This document shows positions 51,369 to 61,500 of a DNA stretch of 64,000 nt, in pieces (within the stretch, counting starts at the first letter, position 1; every line of letters starts with the position of its first letter). Origin of the DNA: Clostridia bacterium (GTDB lineage Bacteria > Bacillota > Clostridia > Oscillospirales > Acutalibacteraceae); assembly GCA_017410605.1 (NCBI GenBank), contig JAFQQN010000003.1, forward strand, positions 62,001 to 126,000. Reading direction: 5' to 3'. Made by a program: the position numbers and the translations under genes. The notes below the pieces were generated by a model, which worked only from the letters and a program-made list of their open reading frames with translations, had not been told where the DNA came from and searched no databases.

Positions 51369-52247
51369 CTATTCTTTACTAAATTTTATTTCACTGATAA
51401 GGGTAGAGCCTAAAATCATAACTCCGCCAATTAAAACCCATTTATCGGGCAAGGCTAAAGAAATGGCAGAGGATAAAACAATGGCAAACACAGGGTCTAT
51501 GTAGCTTAAAATTGCGGCAGCAGAGGCCTTTATGTTTTTTATTGCGCCGAAATAAAGAGCATATGCAACGCCGGTATGAACAACGCCCAATACAATAATC
51601 ATCACTAGTGAGCTGTATGTAAAGGATATACCTTCAAGCTGACCTGAAAAAGCAACATAGGGAATTAACACTATAGCCGAAATAAGAAGCTGAACAAAGG
51701 CTTTATCTAAGGCGGGTATATCTTTTATTTTTTTATTTAACAGCACCACCGATGAGTATAAAAACGCCGCCCCAACGCCAAAACCAAGACCTTTAATGTT
51801 GATGCCACTAAGACCAGAGCTTAGCACCCCCGAAACCGGCACCATACCGCAAAGGGCAATAAGTGAGCAAATAACACTTTTTATGGTAAGCCTTTCTTTA
51901 AACAAAACTGCCGCTGATAAAACAATAATAACCGGGGCTAAGTAATAGTAAAGGGTGGCCGCGGCAACGGTGGTATAGTTATAGGCTTCAAAAAGAAGCA
52001 CCCAGTTAAGCCCCAAGGCGGCTCCCGAAAAGGCAAGATATAAAAAATTACCTTTTATTGCAGAAATATTTAACCTTTGCCCCTTAAGAGTAATAACCAG
52101 CAATAAAAATGCGGCGCCAATGAGGCCACGGGTAAGGGAAATAAAGGCAGAGGGTAGGGGAATTAGGTTTCTGAAAATTCCTATCGTACCAAAAATAAGC
52201 ATTGCAGATATAATTTTAAGCCGCGCAAGGCTTTCACTGTTTAACAT
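51369..52247 (-). CDS. EamA/DMT family transporter
   Basis: 292-aa, ten-helix transporter with two EamA repeats: first IISAMLIFGTIGIFRNLIPL to YYLAPVIIVLSAAVLF, second from GLGFGVGAAFLYSSVVLLNK to LSYIDPVFAIVLSSA. The closest look is RhaT/YdcZ-type amino-acid or metabolite exporter; the cargo cannot be named. Distinct from the EamA protein at 31140, sharing only the general fold. Confidence 0.88.
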   Translation of the reverse strand: MLNSESLARLKIISAMLIFGTIGIFRNLIPLPSAFISLTRGLIGAAFLLLVITLKGQRLNISAIKGNFLYLAFSGAALGLNWVLLFEAYNYTTVAAATLYYYLAPVIIVLSAAVLFKERLTIKSVICSLIALCGMVPVSGVLSSGLSGINIKGLGFGVGAAFLYSSVVLLNKKIKDIPALDKAFVQLLISAIVLIPYVAFSGQLEGISFTYSSLVMIIVLGVVHTGVAYALYFGAIKNIKASAAAILSYIDPVFAIVLSSAISLALPDKWVLIGGVMILGSTLISEIKFSKE

Positions 52248-52292
52248 ATAATCACCAAGAGTATTATATCAAAGCTTAAAAGTAAAAGCAAC

Positions 52293-52325
52293 AAAAAACC
52301 GCCCGCATTCACTGAATGCAGGCGG
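52293..52325 (-). terminator. Terminator after fba
   Basis: Minus-strand stem CCGCCTGCATTCA / TGAATGCGGGCGG (one G-T type pair) followed by TTTTTT. Confidence 0.88.
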
Positions 52326-52346
52326 ATTTAAATGTTTTAAAAGTAA

Positions 52347-53282
52347 TTAAGCCTTGTCGTTACAACCAAGAACATTTTTAATCTTGTGTTCAACCATACC
52401 CTTAATGGCGGCACGGCCGTCGCCAAGGTACTGTCTGGGGTCAAAATGGTCGGGATGCTCGGCAAAGTGCTTACGAACAGCGCCGGTAAGAGCAAGACGA
52501 AGGTCAGAGTCGATGTTGATTTTGCAAACTGCCATAGTGGCGGCCTTGCGAAGCATATCTTCGGGAATACCAATAGCGTCGGGCATCTTTCCGCCATAGG
52601 TGTTTACCATTTCAACAAACTCAGGCACAACAGAGGAAGCACCGTGTAAAACAATGGGGAAGCCGGGAAGGCGCTTGCTAACCTCTTCAAGAATATCAAA
52701 ACGAAGCTGTGGGTTCTGGCCGGGCTTGAACTTGTAAGCACCGTGGCTGGTTCCAATAGCAATAGCAAGAGAATCAACACCGGTACGTGTTACAAAGTCC
52801 TGAACCTGGTCGGGGTCGGTAAAGGAAGCATCCTCAGCAGAAACGTTAACATCATCTTCAATACCGGCAAGCTGTCCAAGTTCACCCTCAACGGTAACGC
52901 CGTGAGCGTGTGCATAATCAACAACCTTCTTGGTAAGAGCAACGTTATCTTCATAATCAAGGTGAGAACCATCAATCATAACAGAGGTAAAACCGCCGTC
53001 GATACAGCTTTTGCAAAGCTCGAAGGAATCACCATGGTCAAGGTGAAGGGCGATAGGAAGACCGGTTTCTTCAACAGCGGCCTCAACAAGCTTTACAAGA
53101 TAAGTGTGGTTAGCATATTTTCTTGCACCTGCAGAAACCTGAAGAATCATAGGAGCGTTAAGAGCCTTACCGGCTTCTGTGATACCCTGAATGATTTCCA
53201 TGTTGTTTACGTTGAAAGCACCAATGGCATAACCACCTTCATATGCTTTCTTGAACATTTCTTTTGTGTTTACTAATGGCAT
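52347..53282 (-). CDS. fba: Class II fructose-bisphosphate aldolase
   Basis: Zinc-dependent glycolytic aldolase, 311 aa. ATG at 53282 (GGAGAGTG upstream) gives the normal N-terminus PLVNTKEMFKKAYEGGYAIG; the 14-residue upstream extension is spurious. Catalytic/zinc motifs: IALHLDHGDSFELCKSCIDG, SVMIDGSHLDYEDN, AIAIGTSHGAYKFK and IVLHGASSVV. Monocistronic, with its own terminator. Confidence 0.96.
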   Translation of the reverse strand: MPLVNTKEMFKKAYEGGYAIGAFNVNNMEIIQGITEAGKALNAPMILQVSAGARKYANHTYLVKLVEAAVEETGLPIALHLDHGDSFELCKSCIDGGFTSVMIDGSHLDYEDNVALTKKVVDYAHAHGVTVEGELGQLAGIEDDVNVSAEDASFTDPDQVQDFVTRTGVDSLAIAIGTSHGAYKFKPGQNPQLRFDILEEVSKRLPGFPIVLHGASSVVPEFVEMVNTYGGKMPDAIGIPEDMLRKAATMAVCKINIDSDLRLALTGAVRKHFAEHPDHFDPRQYLGDGRAAIKGMVEHKIKNVLGCNDKA

Positions 53283-53377
53283 ATTTTTCACTCTCCATTT
53301 TTTATTTAGTATTGCACAAGACACATTATACTATATCAATTTAAAAAAATAAAGACCTAATTTAATTTTTTTGTTAA

Positions 53378-54190
53378 TTAATTGTCAATGGATATTTTAT
53401 TTGTTCTTGCGTAGTTGAAAATATATTGCTGAATAATTCCGGCGCAGTCATTAAGATCCGTTGGGAAACCGTCTTTAAATATAATTTCCATAGCACGTTT
53501 CATCCAAACATCCATAGGAAAGGCTTCATAAAAGCCTAAGCCGAAAAGCAGTGTGCAGTCGGCAACTTTTGGGCCAACGCCCGTAATTTGCATAAGGCTT
53601 TGCCGCGCAGAATCAATATCTAAACTTTTAATCTCATTAAGGTTTAAACAGGTTGAGCATTTTCTTGCCGCGTCTAAAATATATTTTGCTCTAAAACCGC
53701 TTCTGAGCGGCGCCAAATCTTCTACGGTAAGGCTTGAAAGCCTTTCTGCCGAGGGAAAGGTGTATCCACCATCTATTTTTTCGCCAAACCCCTCACAAAG
53801 CCTGCTTATTATACCCTTAATTCGGGGTATATTGTTGTTTTGGGATATTATAAAAGAGCAAAGGGCCTCCCATGGGTCTTGCTTTAAAATTCTTATTCCG
53901 CCGCCCATAGCAGTCATAGGGGCTATACGGCTATCCTTGTTGGCTCTTCTTATAATGTCTGCATAGTCGCGTCCTAAATCAAAATAATCATACCATATAT
54001 TTTCATAAACCTCTTTAGAGGTATTATAAAAAATTAAAGAGTTCCCCTCTTGACGGATTTTTAAATATCTGCCCTTGGCTACGCCCTCAAAGCAGCCGTC
54101 TTCTGTTGCCTCCCAGCGAAAGGCCTGTCCACAGTCCAGGGTGAGCCCCAAATCAAAGGGATAAATATTGTCTATGCGAAAAACTGACAT
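53378..54190 (-). CDS. ogg: 8-oxoguanine DNA glycosylase, OGG1-like
   Basis: A 270-aa base-excision repair enzyme of the OGG1 type rather than MutM. N-terminal FDLGLTLDCGQAFRWE, then the helix-hairpin-helix with catalytic Lys and downstream Asp: MQITGVGPKVADCTLLFGLG and EAFPMDVWMKRAM. CSFIISQNNNIPRIKGII is the conserved HhH-GPD entry. It removes 8-oxoguanine from DNA and can nick the strand. Clostridial OGG1 homologues of this form are known. Confidence 0.92.
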   Translation of the reverse strand: MSVFRIDNIYPFDLGLTLDCGQAFRWEATEDGCFEGVAKGRYLKIRQEGNSLIFYNTSKEVYENIWYDYFDLGRDYADIIRRANKDSRIAPMTAMGGGIRILKQDPWEALCSFIISQNNNIPRIKGIISRLCEGFGEKIDGGYTFPSAERLSSLTVEDLAPLRSGFRAKYILDAARKCSTCLNLNEIKSLDIDSARQSLMQITGVGPKVADCTLLFGLGFYEAFPMDVWMKRAMEIIFKDGFPTDLNDCAGIIQQYIFNYARTNKISIDN

Positions 54191-54327
54191 AAAATCACCT
54201 CAACTGAAATACAATACTATAATACTGTAAAACAAAGAAAAAGACAAGAAAAAGTTAAAATTAAGGTAACAGAAGTTGTGCTAATCAGTTTATCTAAACG
54301 TTGCATCTGCAGTTTATATAAAAACTA

Positions 54328-54356
54328 TTGATATTTGTATTTATTTGTGGTATAAT
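54328..54356 (+). promoter_or_regulatory. SigA promoter of the first large hydrolase gene
   Basis: TTGATA (54328-54333), 17-bp spacer, TATAAT (54351-54356). The further upstream motif ACTATAATACTGTAAAA (54216-) recurs before the second copy (58365-). Confidence 0.82.
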
Positions 54357-54409
54357 TTTACAAAGTTGTGTTGTTTTTTATATATTACACTTTAAAATGG
54401 GAGGAAATA

Positions 54410-57400
54410 ATGAAAGTGAGAGGTTTTTTAAAAAAGCATAGAAATTTTGTTAAAGCAGTATGTGTTGTGGTTGTAAGCGCACTTTTGCTGGGCATTTTCC
54501 CTGCAGATGTTTTTTCGGGTTTTGTAACCAATACACAGGCCGCCTATGTGCCGGTGTATGACCCGGCGCTTGGAAGCTATACCGTAGATGGCTCAACCCT
54601 TACTGCAATTCCGGCCGACTCCTGTGGCTTCCGCGGTTGGTACAAGGATGGTAAAGAGGTTTCTGCCTCTAAAACCTTCACTATGCCTACGGGTGGTTCT
54701 AAAGACGATTATACCCCTGTATTTTACAACTTCAACCTCATTGAAAACGGTGGTTTTGAAGGTTCCACTCCGGGTGTAGATCTTAAAAAAGATGTATACG
54801 ATGATAATATTTGGTATGGGTATACAAGTGGTGAGAATGACTGGACAAAAGCAGTTGTTTCTAACGACAAGGCCAATAGCGGTAATAATTCTGCAAGGTT
54901 TTATAGCCGTAATAATACCATTTACCGCAATATAACCGGCTTAGAGGCTAATACCCAATATACCCTTTCTTTCTATTATAACATAGCAAATTTGGTCACT
55001 GATAGCGATGGTAATACCTCTAATCCGTATCTTAAATATGCTGTTATTCTTCCAAAGAACACCGAGTTTAACCCTGCAAACAATCACCTTAGCGAAAATT
55101 TTGCAGACGTATATTTTGCAGATGCATCTACAGGCGGTTGTGCTGAGGGAGAGTGGAAGCAGGTTACCTTAAGCTTCTTCACTAACGATACTACAGACTT
55201 TATACTTGCTTTTACTTATATAGCAAATGTAGATACATATTTATATATTGACGATTTATCTTTAATAAAAGATGAGTTAGCCGCACCTACTTATGCTAAT
55301 GATGATTTCTCAACCCAGAGCGTTGCTAATTGGTCAGTGCCTTCTAAAAATTTTGCTATCTCCTATAAAAATGGACGTCTTGAAACCCAAGCGCCCACCG
55401 ATAATTATGGTGTTCTTGTTTCGGCACCCTTTTGGGTTAACAAAGGCCGTGAATATAAAGTAAGTTTCAAACTAGACCTTAGCGATGTCGATAATTATAT
55501 GCGTGAAATTAAAAATGGAACATTTGTTACAGATGAAAATGGAAATCCGGTATATCTATCAGGGTCTTATAACGACAAAAGCCCAAATTTTTTCTGTTTT
55601 TATGTTGGCAAAGCCGCTGGAAAGAGCTTAAATGTAAATAGTAAGATTTTAGTTAAAAATGGTGAAACAACAAATCAAGATTTGGAGAGGACAACAACAA
55701 AGTATGAGTCTTGGCCTGCATATTACGGAGGCGGCACTGTAGATAAGCATAACCCTGAGAATGTTAAAAACCTTACCTGCACAATGACCTTCACCGCACC
55801 CGAAAGCGAGGTATTATATTTCAGCACTAAGCTTAACGGGTACGGCACTTATGCTATTGATGACTTTAAGGTAGAAAAAACTAAAGAATCTGACATCGCC
55901 GTTGAAGAAGCAATAAAGCACTCTTTAAAAACCATAGGCACGGCAATAAGAACTACGGGTAACCAGGGTATTCGCCACAAGACAGAGGTTGATAAAAGGC
56001 TTCTTTGCGACGAGGGTTATTTCGGTATTCGCGTAAAGGAATACGGCACCGTTGCAATGAGAAATAATATTTTAAACGGTGCAGAGCTTACTGTGAACAA
56101 CGGGGTTGTGGGTAAAGCTTACTCCTTAGCCGATAATAAAGATGTTCGCTTTGAAGAAACTAATACAGGAATACAGTATACCGGAGTTTTAATTAATATT
56201 TCGGAAAATTATTGGAATACAGATTTTACTATGCGCGGGTATATTAAATATGATTTTAACGGAGAGGAAAAGATTATTTATACCGACCCGATTGATTCAA
56301 GCATCTATCTTGTATCCAAGTTTGCTTATTCGGCCAAGACACCTACGGGTGAGTTTGCTGAGAGTGATAAAATAAGGGATTATTTATATACTACCATTCT
56401 AAGTAAATATAGAGATAAAGCTATTACCATTAACGACGAAGAGGTTACTTATACAAACTTCCAAGGAATTAGCTCTACTATTTATCATTGTAGCAGTGTT
56501 GTAGACGATGGTGTTCATAACAGAACCTATACCACCGAACAGTTAGAAATAGAAATGGACCGCCTCAAAGATTCGGGTATTGATAACGTTCGAACCCTGT
56601 TTAGGTCACGTTGGGCATGGGATAACAACATTGGTGGCTGGAACTGGGAAAGCGAGAATATGAAGGCCATTTATGAGTGGGCAAAAATGCTTGGACGAAG
56701 AGGAATTACGATTACCATCAATGCCGGCTGGCATTTAGAAGATTACACCGCCTATGCTGACTATCATTATTTTGACGAAGACGGAGATGGAATTGTCCAG
56801 GATATAGAAAAGGACTATTCTTCAATTTCTGAGGTTGAATATCTTAAAAATGTAACAGGAATGGCCGATAAGTATAACGAACAGACTAATAGGGGCGTTG
56901 ATGTTGACCTTTCGGACGGCGTTACCAAGGAAGAGTATTATGCTGTAGTCAGCGCCCGTTACGGCGAATGGATAACACAGGCTGTTAAAGCCTTTAAAGA
57001 CCACGGTGTTAATAATGTTAAATATATTTTACCCTTTACCGAATCTTCTCATTTTAACGGTGATGTTACGGCAGTCAACGCTTATTGGGAATGGTTGGTA
57101 ATGACCATGGGTCTTCATGACACACTGGTTGCTGCCGGAACAAGAGAAGACTATAAAATTATCGGTCCCAGCCAGTCTATAAATATTGACCAGGGTAGAA
57201 AACTTAGTATGGTGGAATACTATTCCTTAATGGTTGATGAAGCTACCAGCGCACAATGTATTGCAGATTGGGACCCCAACGGTTGGGCCGCAAATTACCC
57301 TGCAATGTTTGAAAACGGTAAAAAATATACAGATTATAAAGATATGGTAGATATTCTTTCATCTCACCACTATCCCAAGCCCGATACCGCGTCCGGATAC

Positions 57401-58240
57401 GAAGACACCATTTATGACCCTTATGCATGTTATTCCTGGGCCGATAAAAACTTTGATTACTTTGAAGCTTTAAGAAACAACAGCGAAAAGAATGCCGACG
57501 GCAGCAATAAAGAGTTTTTGGCTGATGAGTTCTTTACCTATGCAAGCGATGCTGTACGGCGTGAAGATATTGGCCTGCAAATGACACAGTTTTCCGCTTG
57601 TCTTTCCAAGGGCATTAATACCGGCATAAACAGGTTTTTAAGTTGGCAGATTTTCGACACCTTATGGGATAAACAGACTAATACTGGCGGTGAATTTATA
57701 GGCGGTGTTCACGCTTGCGGAACGGCACCATCACTTATAGATACCTCTAATTGTACCAGCTCCAAGGGTGAAAATTGCCCATGTCATGATTATGATAAGT
57801 ATGTTAGCGAAACACCCAGAAAGCTTTATTACGGTCTTAACCTTTTAGGTAAGCATTTGCAGAATAAAAATGCTTCTGTTGTTTCCAGTGCGGTTGAGGA
57901 TATTGATAATTACGATGCCAATGGTGGTCTTTACGTTAGCTCAATTATCAATGATGAGAATAGACTTGTTGTTCTTGTAGCAAACACCACAAACCGCCCA
58001 ACCAACTTTAATTTAAACCTTGAAAGCGGCTTTGAAGCAAAGTTTACAAGATACACCTACAACCCCGACGGTATTACCCCCACAAAAGAGGCAAAATCTA
58101 TACCCAGTGACGGTTATATAACCTCTACTGAGGGTAACTTCTATGACACGTTAGCCCCCGGTTCCTTTGCATTTTATATATCTGAAATTCGTGATTTGGG
58201 TGACGATGTTATTATAGATATGGGAGGTTTAATGCCTTAA
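54410..58240 (+). CDS. Large secreted clan GH-A-like glycoside hydrolase, copy 1
   Basis: 1,276 aa. ATG 54410 is used (GGGAGGAAATA upstream). Signal peptide ends near TNTQAAYVP; residues ~45-105 form a small InlB-repeat-like unit (GFRGWYKDGKEVSASKTF); ~105-265 and ~280-455 are beta-rich CBM-like domains (NLIENGGFEGSTPG, NDDFSTQSVANWSVP); ~475-615 is a clostridial accessory domain (FGIRVKEYGTVAMRN). A TIM barrel from ~650 carries candidate acid/base Glu878 (LPFTESSHF) and nucleophile Glu1040 (FLADEFFTYASDA), plus an EF-hand-like loop FDEDGDGIVQD. A beta domain closes the protein. No sortase or dockerin signal is seen. Substrate unknown; likely a polysaccharide. Confidence 0.82.
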   Translation: MKVRGFLKKHRNFVKAVCVVVVSALLLGIFPADVFSGFVTNTQAAYVPVYDPALGSYTVDGSTLTAIPADSCGFRGWYKDGKEVSASKTFTMPTGGSKDDYTPVFYNFNLIENGGFEGSTPGVDLKKDVYDDNIWYGYTSGENDWTKAVVSNDKANSGNNSARFYSRNNTIYRNITGLEANTQYTLSFYYNIANLVTDSDGNTSNPYLKYAVILPKNTEFNPANNHLSENFADVYFADASTGGCAEGEWKQVTLSFFTNDTTDFILAFTYIANVDTYLYIDDLSLIKDELAAPTYANDDFSTQSVANWSVPSKNFAISYKNGRLETQAPTDNYGVLVSAPFWVNKGREYKVSFKLDLSDVDNYMREIKNGTFVTDENGNPVYLSGSYNDKSPNFFCFYVGKAAGKSLNVNSKILVKNGETTNQDLERTTTKYESWPAYYGGGTVDKHNPENVKNLTCTMTFTAPESEVLYFSTKLNGYGTYAIDDFKVEKTKESDIAVEEAIKHSLKTIGTAIRTTGNQGIRHKTEVDKRLLCDEGYFGIRVKEYGTVAMRNNILNGAELTVNNGVVGKAYSLADNKDVRFEETNTGIQYTGVLINISENYWNTDFTMRGYIKYDFNGEEKIIYTDPIDSSIYLVSKFAYSAKTPTGEFAESDKIRDYLYTTILSKYRDKAITINDEEVTYTNFQGISSTIYHCSSVVDDGVHNRTYTTEQLEIEMDRLKDSGIDNVRTLFRSRWAWDNNIGGWNWESENMKAIYEWAKMLGRRGITITINAGWHLEDYTAYADYHYFDEDGDGIVQDIEKDYSSISEVEYLKNVTGMADKYNEQTNRGVDVDLSDGVTKEEYYAVVSARYGEWITQAVKAFKDHGVNNVKYILPFTESSHFNGDVTAVNAYWEWLVMTMGLHDTLVAAGTREDYKIIGPSQSINIDQGRKLSMVEYYSLMVDEATSAQCIADWDPNGWAANYPAMFENGKKYTDYKDMVDILSSHHYPKPDTASGYEDTIYDPYACYSWADKNFDYFEALRNNSEKNADGSNKEFLADEFFTYASDAVRREDIGLQMTQFSACLSKGINTGINRFLSWQIFDTLWDKQTNTGGEFIGGVHACGTAPSLIDTSNCTSSKGENCPCHDYDKYVSETPRKLYYGLNLLGKHLQNKNASVVSSAVEDIDNYDANGGLYVSSIINDENRLVVLVANTTNRPTNFNLNLESGFEAKFTRYTYNPDGITPTKEAKSIPSDGYITSTEGNFYDTLAPGSFAFYISEIRDLGDDVIIDMGGLMP

Positions 58241-58250
58241 AAAAATTCAA

Positions 58251-58285
58251 AACTACCGGTCTAATAGAGGCCGGTAGTTTTTTTA
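58251..58285 (+). terminator. Terminator after hydrolase copy 1
   Basis: Stem AACTACCGG / CCGGTAGTT then T7. The block from about 58243 to 58327 is repeated almost exactly after copy 2. Confidence 0.9.
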
Positions 58286-58442
58286 TAAAAGCCTTGAAAA
58301 GATAATTATTAATAGTGTATAATTTTATTAATGTAAAAAACTCATACTCATTACCTCACTAGGATACTATAATACTGTAAAATAGGTAAAAAGACAAGCA
58401 AAAGGTTAAGGATTTTAATATTGGAATTTTTTACTAATACCA

Positions 58443-58471
58443 TTGAAACCAATTCAAAACTATGATATAAT
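58443..58471 (+). promoter_or_regulatory. SigA promoter of the second large hydrolase gene
   Basis: TTGAAA (58443-58448), 17-bp spacer, TATAAT (58466-58471), about 35 bp before the start codon. Confidence 0.82.
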
Positions 58472-58507
58472 GAGAAAAATAGTTTTGATAAAACAGGAGG
58501 TAAACTA

Positions 58508-61500
58508 ATGTCACTTAAAAAAAATTCAAAAAATAACAGCAGAGCAGTTAAAGCTATTTGTATAGTTCTTGTAAGCGCTTTATTGTTGGGCCTTGTTCCG
58601 GCAGATGCGCTTTCCGGTCTTGTTATGAATACACAGGCTGCCTATGTTCCGGATTATGACCCGGCGCTAGGAAGCTATACCATAGATGGCTCAACCCTTA
58701 CTGCAATTCCGGCCGACTCCTGTGGCTTCCGCGGTTGGTACAAGGATGGTAAAGAGGTTTCTGCTTCTAAAACCTTCACTATGCCTACGGGTGGTTCTGC
58801 TGACGATTATACCCCTGTATTTTACGACTTCAACCTCATTGAAAACGGTGGTTTTGAAGGTTCCACTCCGGGTGTAGACCTTAAAGATAGTAATCTTTTC
58901 GGTTCGGAAACTTGGGGTGGCGATAGTTTAGTAAAAGTTACGGTTTCCAATGATAAGGCAAGAAGTGGCAATAATTCGGCAAAGATTGTGAGAAACACGG
59001 GTTCTGCCATATATCGCTATATAACCGGCTTAGAGAAAAATGCTCAGTATAAGCTTTCTTTTTACTATAATATAGAACAAACAGATGCAAACACCTCTCA
59101 GCCTTATTTGAAATATGTATCACTCCATTCTGAAAGCACATATCTTGGCGAATGGGCAAATTACAAACCTGACGAAAAACAGAATCTTGATGACGTATAT
59201 TTTGCAGACGCAACCAGTGGCGGCTGTGAAGCAGGTGAATGGAAAAAGGTTACCCTAAGCTTTTGCACCTTTGACACAACAGATTTTAAATTAGCTTTTC
59301 TGTATGATTACGGAGGTGATACCGCTACCGGTTTATACATAGACGATATGGTTTTAGTAAAGGATGAGTTGGGCACACCTACTTATGCTAATGATGATTT
59401 TTCAACCCCAAGTGTTGCTAATTGGTCAGTACCCTCCGGGAAGTTTGAAATAGGCAATGAAAACGGGTGGCTTAAAACCCAAACTCCAACCGCTGGCGGT
59501 GGTACTCTTGTATCTGCACCTTTTTGGGTTAAAAAAGGCTGTGAGTATAAAATAAGCTTCACAGTAGACCTAAGAGGTTTGCACAATTATGTGCGAAAAT
59601 ATGACCACGACAATGGTGAATTTGTTAAAGATGCCAACGGCGATTTTGTATATGAAACAGCCGCTACTGGAGCACAAAAAGTTAACACCTTTAGTTTTTA
59701 TGTTGGTGAAGCCGCTGAGAAAAGCTTAAGCGACGTACCCGCTACGCTTAATATTAATAATAATGTGGGATACAGCGAAACAGTCCCCCTTGATAAAACA
59801 ACGTTTTCCGAACCACCCACATGGTATGTTAATAAAAGCCAAGATAAAGTTAAAGACGAGGATGTAGAAAATGTTACTTGCTCTATTACCTTTACTGCAC
59901 CCGAAAGCCAGGTTTTATATTTCAGTACCAAACTTACCGGATACGAAACTTATGCTATTGATAACTTCAAGGTAGAAGAAACCCAATATAACGGAATTAA
60001 GGAAGATTATGCTGAAGACACCCTCAAAACCATAGGTACAGCAATTAGAACCTCGGGTAATCAGGGCATTCGCCACAAGACTGAGATTGACAAAAGACTT
60101 CTTTGTGATGATGGTTATTTTGGCATTCGCGTTAAGGAATATGGCACCGTTGCAATGAGAAATGATATTTTAAACGGTGCAGAGCTTACTGTGAACAACG
60201 GGGTTGTGGGTGCCGCTTATAAATTAGCCGATAATATAGATGTTCGCTTTGAAGAAACCAAGAACGGAATACAGTATACCGGAGTTTTAATTAATATTTC
60301 GGAAAATTATTGGAATACAGATTTTACAATGTGCGGTTATATTAAATATGACCTAAATGGAACCGAAAAGGTTTTATATAGCGACCCTATAGACTCTAGT
60401 ATTTACCTTGTTTCTAAGTTTGCTTATTCGGCCAAGACACCTACTGGTGAGTTTGCTGAGAGCGATAAAATAAGAGATTACCTATACACGACCATCCTAA
60501 GCAAATATAGAGATAAAAACATTTCTATTAATGATAACAATTCCATTTATACCAATTTTCAGGGTATAAGTTCCACGGTTTATCATTGCTATACCTTTAT
60601 GAAGGACGAACATAATCGACAATACACCGACGAACAGGCAAAAATTGAAATGGACCGCCTGGTGGATTCAGGTATTGACAATGTTAGAACTGCTTTTAAA
60701 ACTCAGTTTGCATGGGATGACACTTTAAATGACGGTGCAGGTGGTTGGAACTGGGACAGTGAACTAATGCAAGCCGTTTATAAGTGGGCAAAAATGCTTC
60801 AGGATAGAGGCATTACTATCACAATTAATGCCGGATGGACTATATATGATTTTATGGCTTATGCGGATCATTATTATGACAAAGACGGTGACGGTGAAAT
60901 TGAAAGTGAACTAAGTGACTATTCATCAATAAAAGAATGGGTTAGATACATTAAAGATCTTGATTTACCCGATTTATATGGCGAAACTGAAGGCCTTGAT
61001 ATTGATACTACAGATGGAGTTACACAAGAAGAATTTTATGCTGTCGCTTCAGCCCGTTACGGTGAGTGGATGAAACAGGCGCTTATAGCCTTTAAAGAAC
61101 ACGGGGTAAATAACGTTAAATATCTTATGCTGTTCACCGAACCTGGAAAGAGTAGTGAGTTTGAACATCCTGATATTAGTAAAACCGGTAAGACTAGTTA
61201 TTGGGAATGGCTTCGAATGTCTAAAGCCTTGCACGATGCTCTTAAAAAAGCAGGAATCAGAAATGATTATTTACTGGTAGGCCCCAACCAGACCATAAAT
61301 GTTGACACAACAAAGAAAATAGAAGACGAATATGATATAACATACCAAACAATGATTGAGTACTATCTTGAGCAGGTTGAAGGTACTGAATATGAAGGTA
61401 TGATAGATATTATTTCATCCCACCACTATCCCAAGCCTGACACTGCAAATGGATATGAGGATACAATATATGAACCTTATGCCTGTTATTCTTGGGCAGA

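Noticed and set aside
52743..53276. A 177-codon plus-strand frame opposite the aldolase gene
   Set aside because: It mirrors the codons of the class II aldolase on the other strand; all motifs belong to the aldolase.
54368..54409. Upstream extension of the first large hydrolase
   Set aside because: The in-frame upstream start lacks a ribosome site, and its extra residues come before a clear GGGAGG-preceded ATG and signal peptide.
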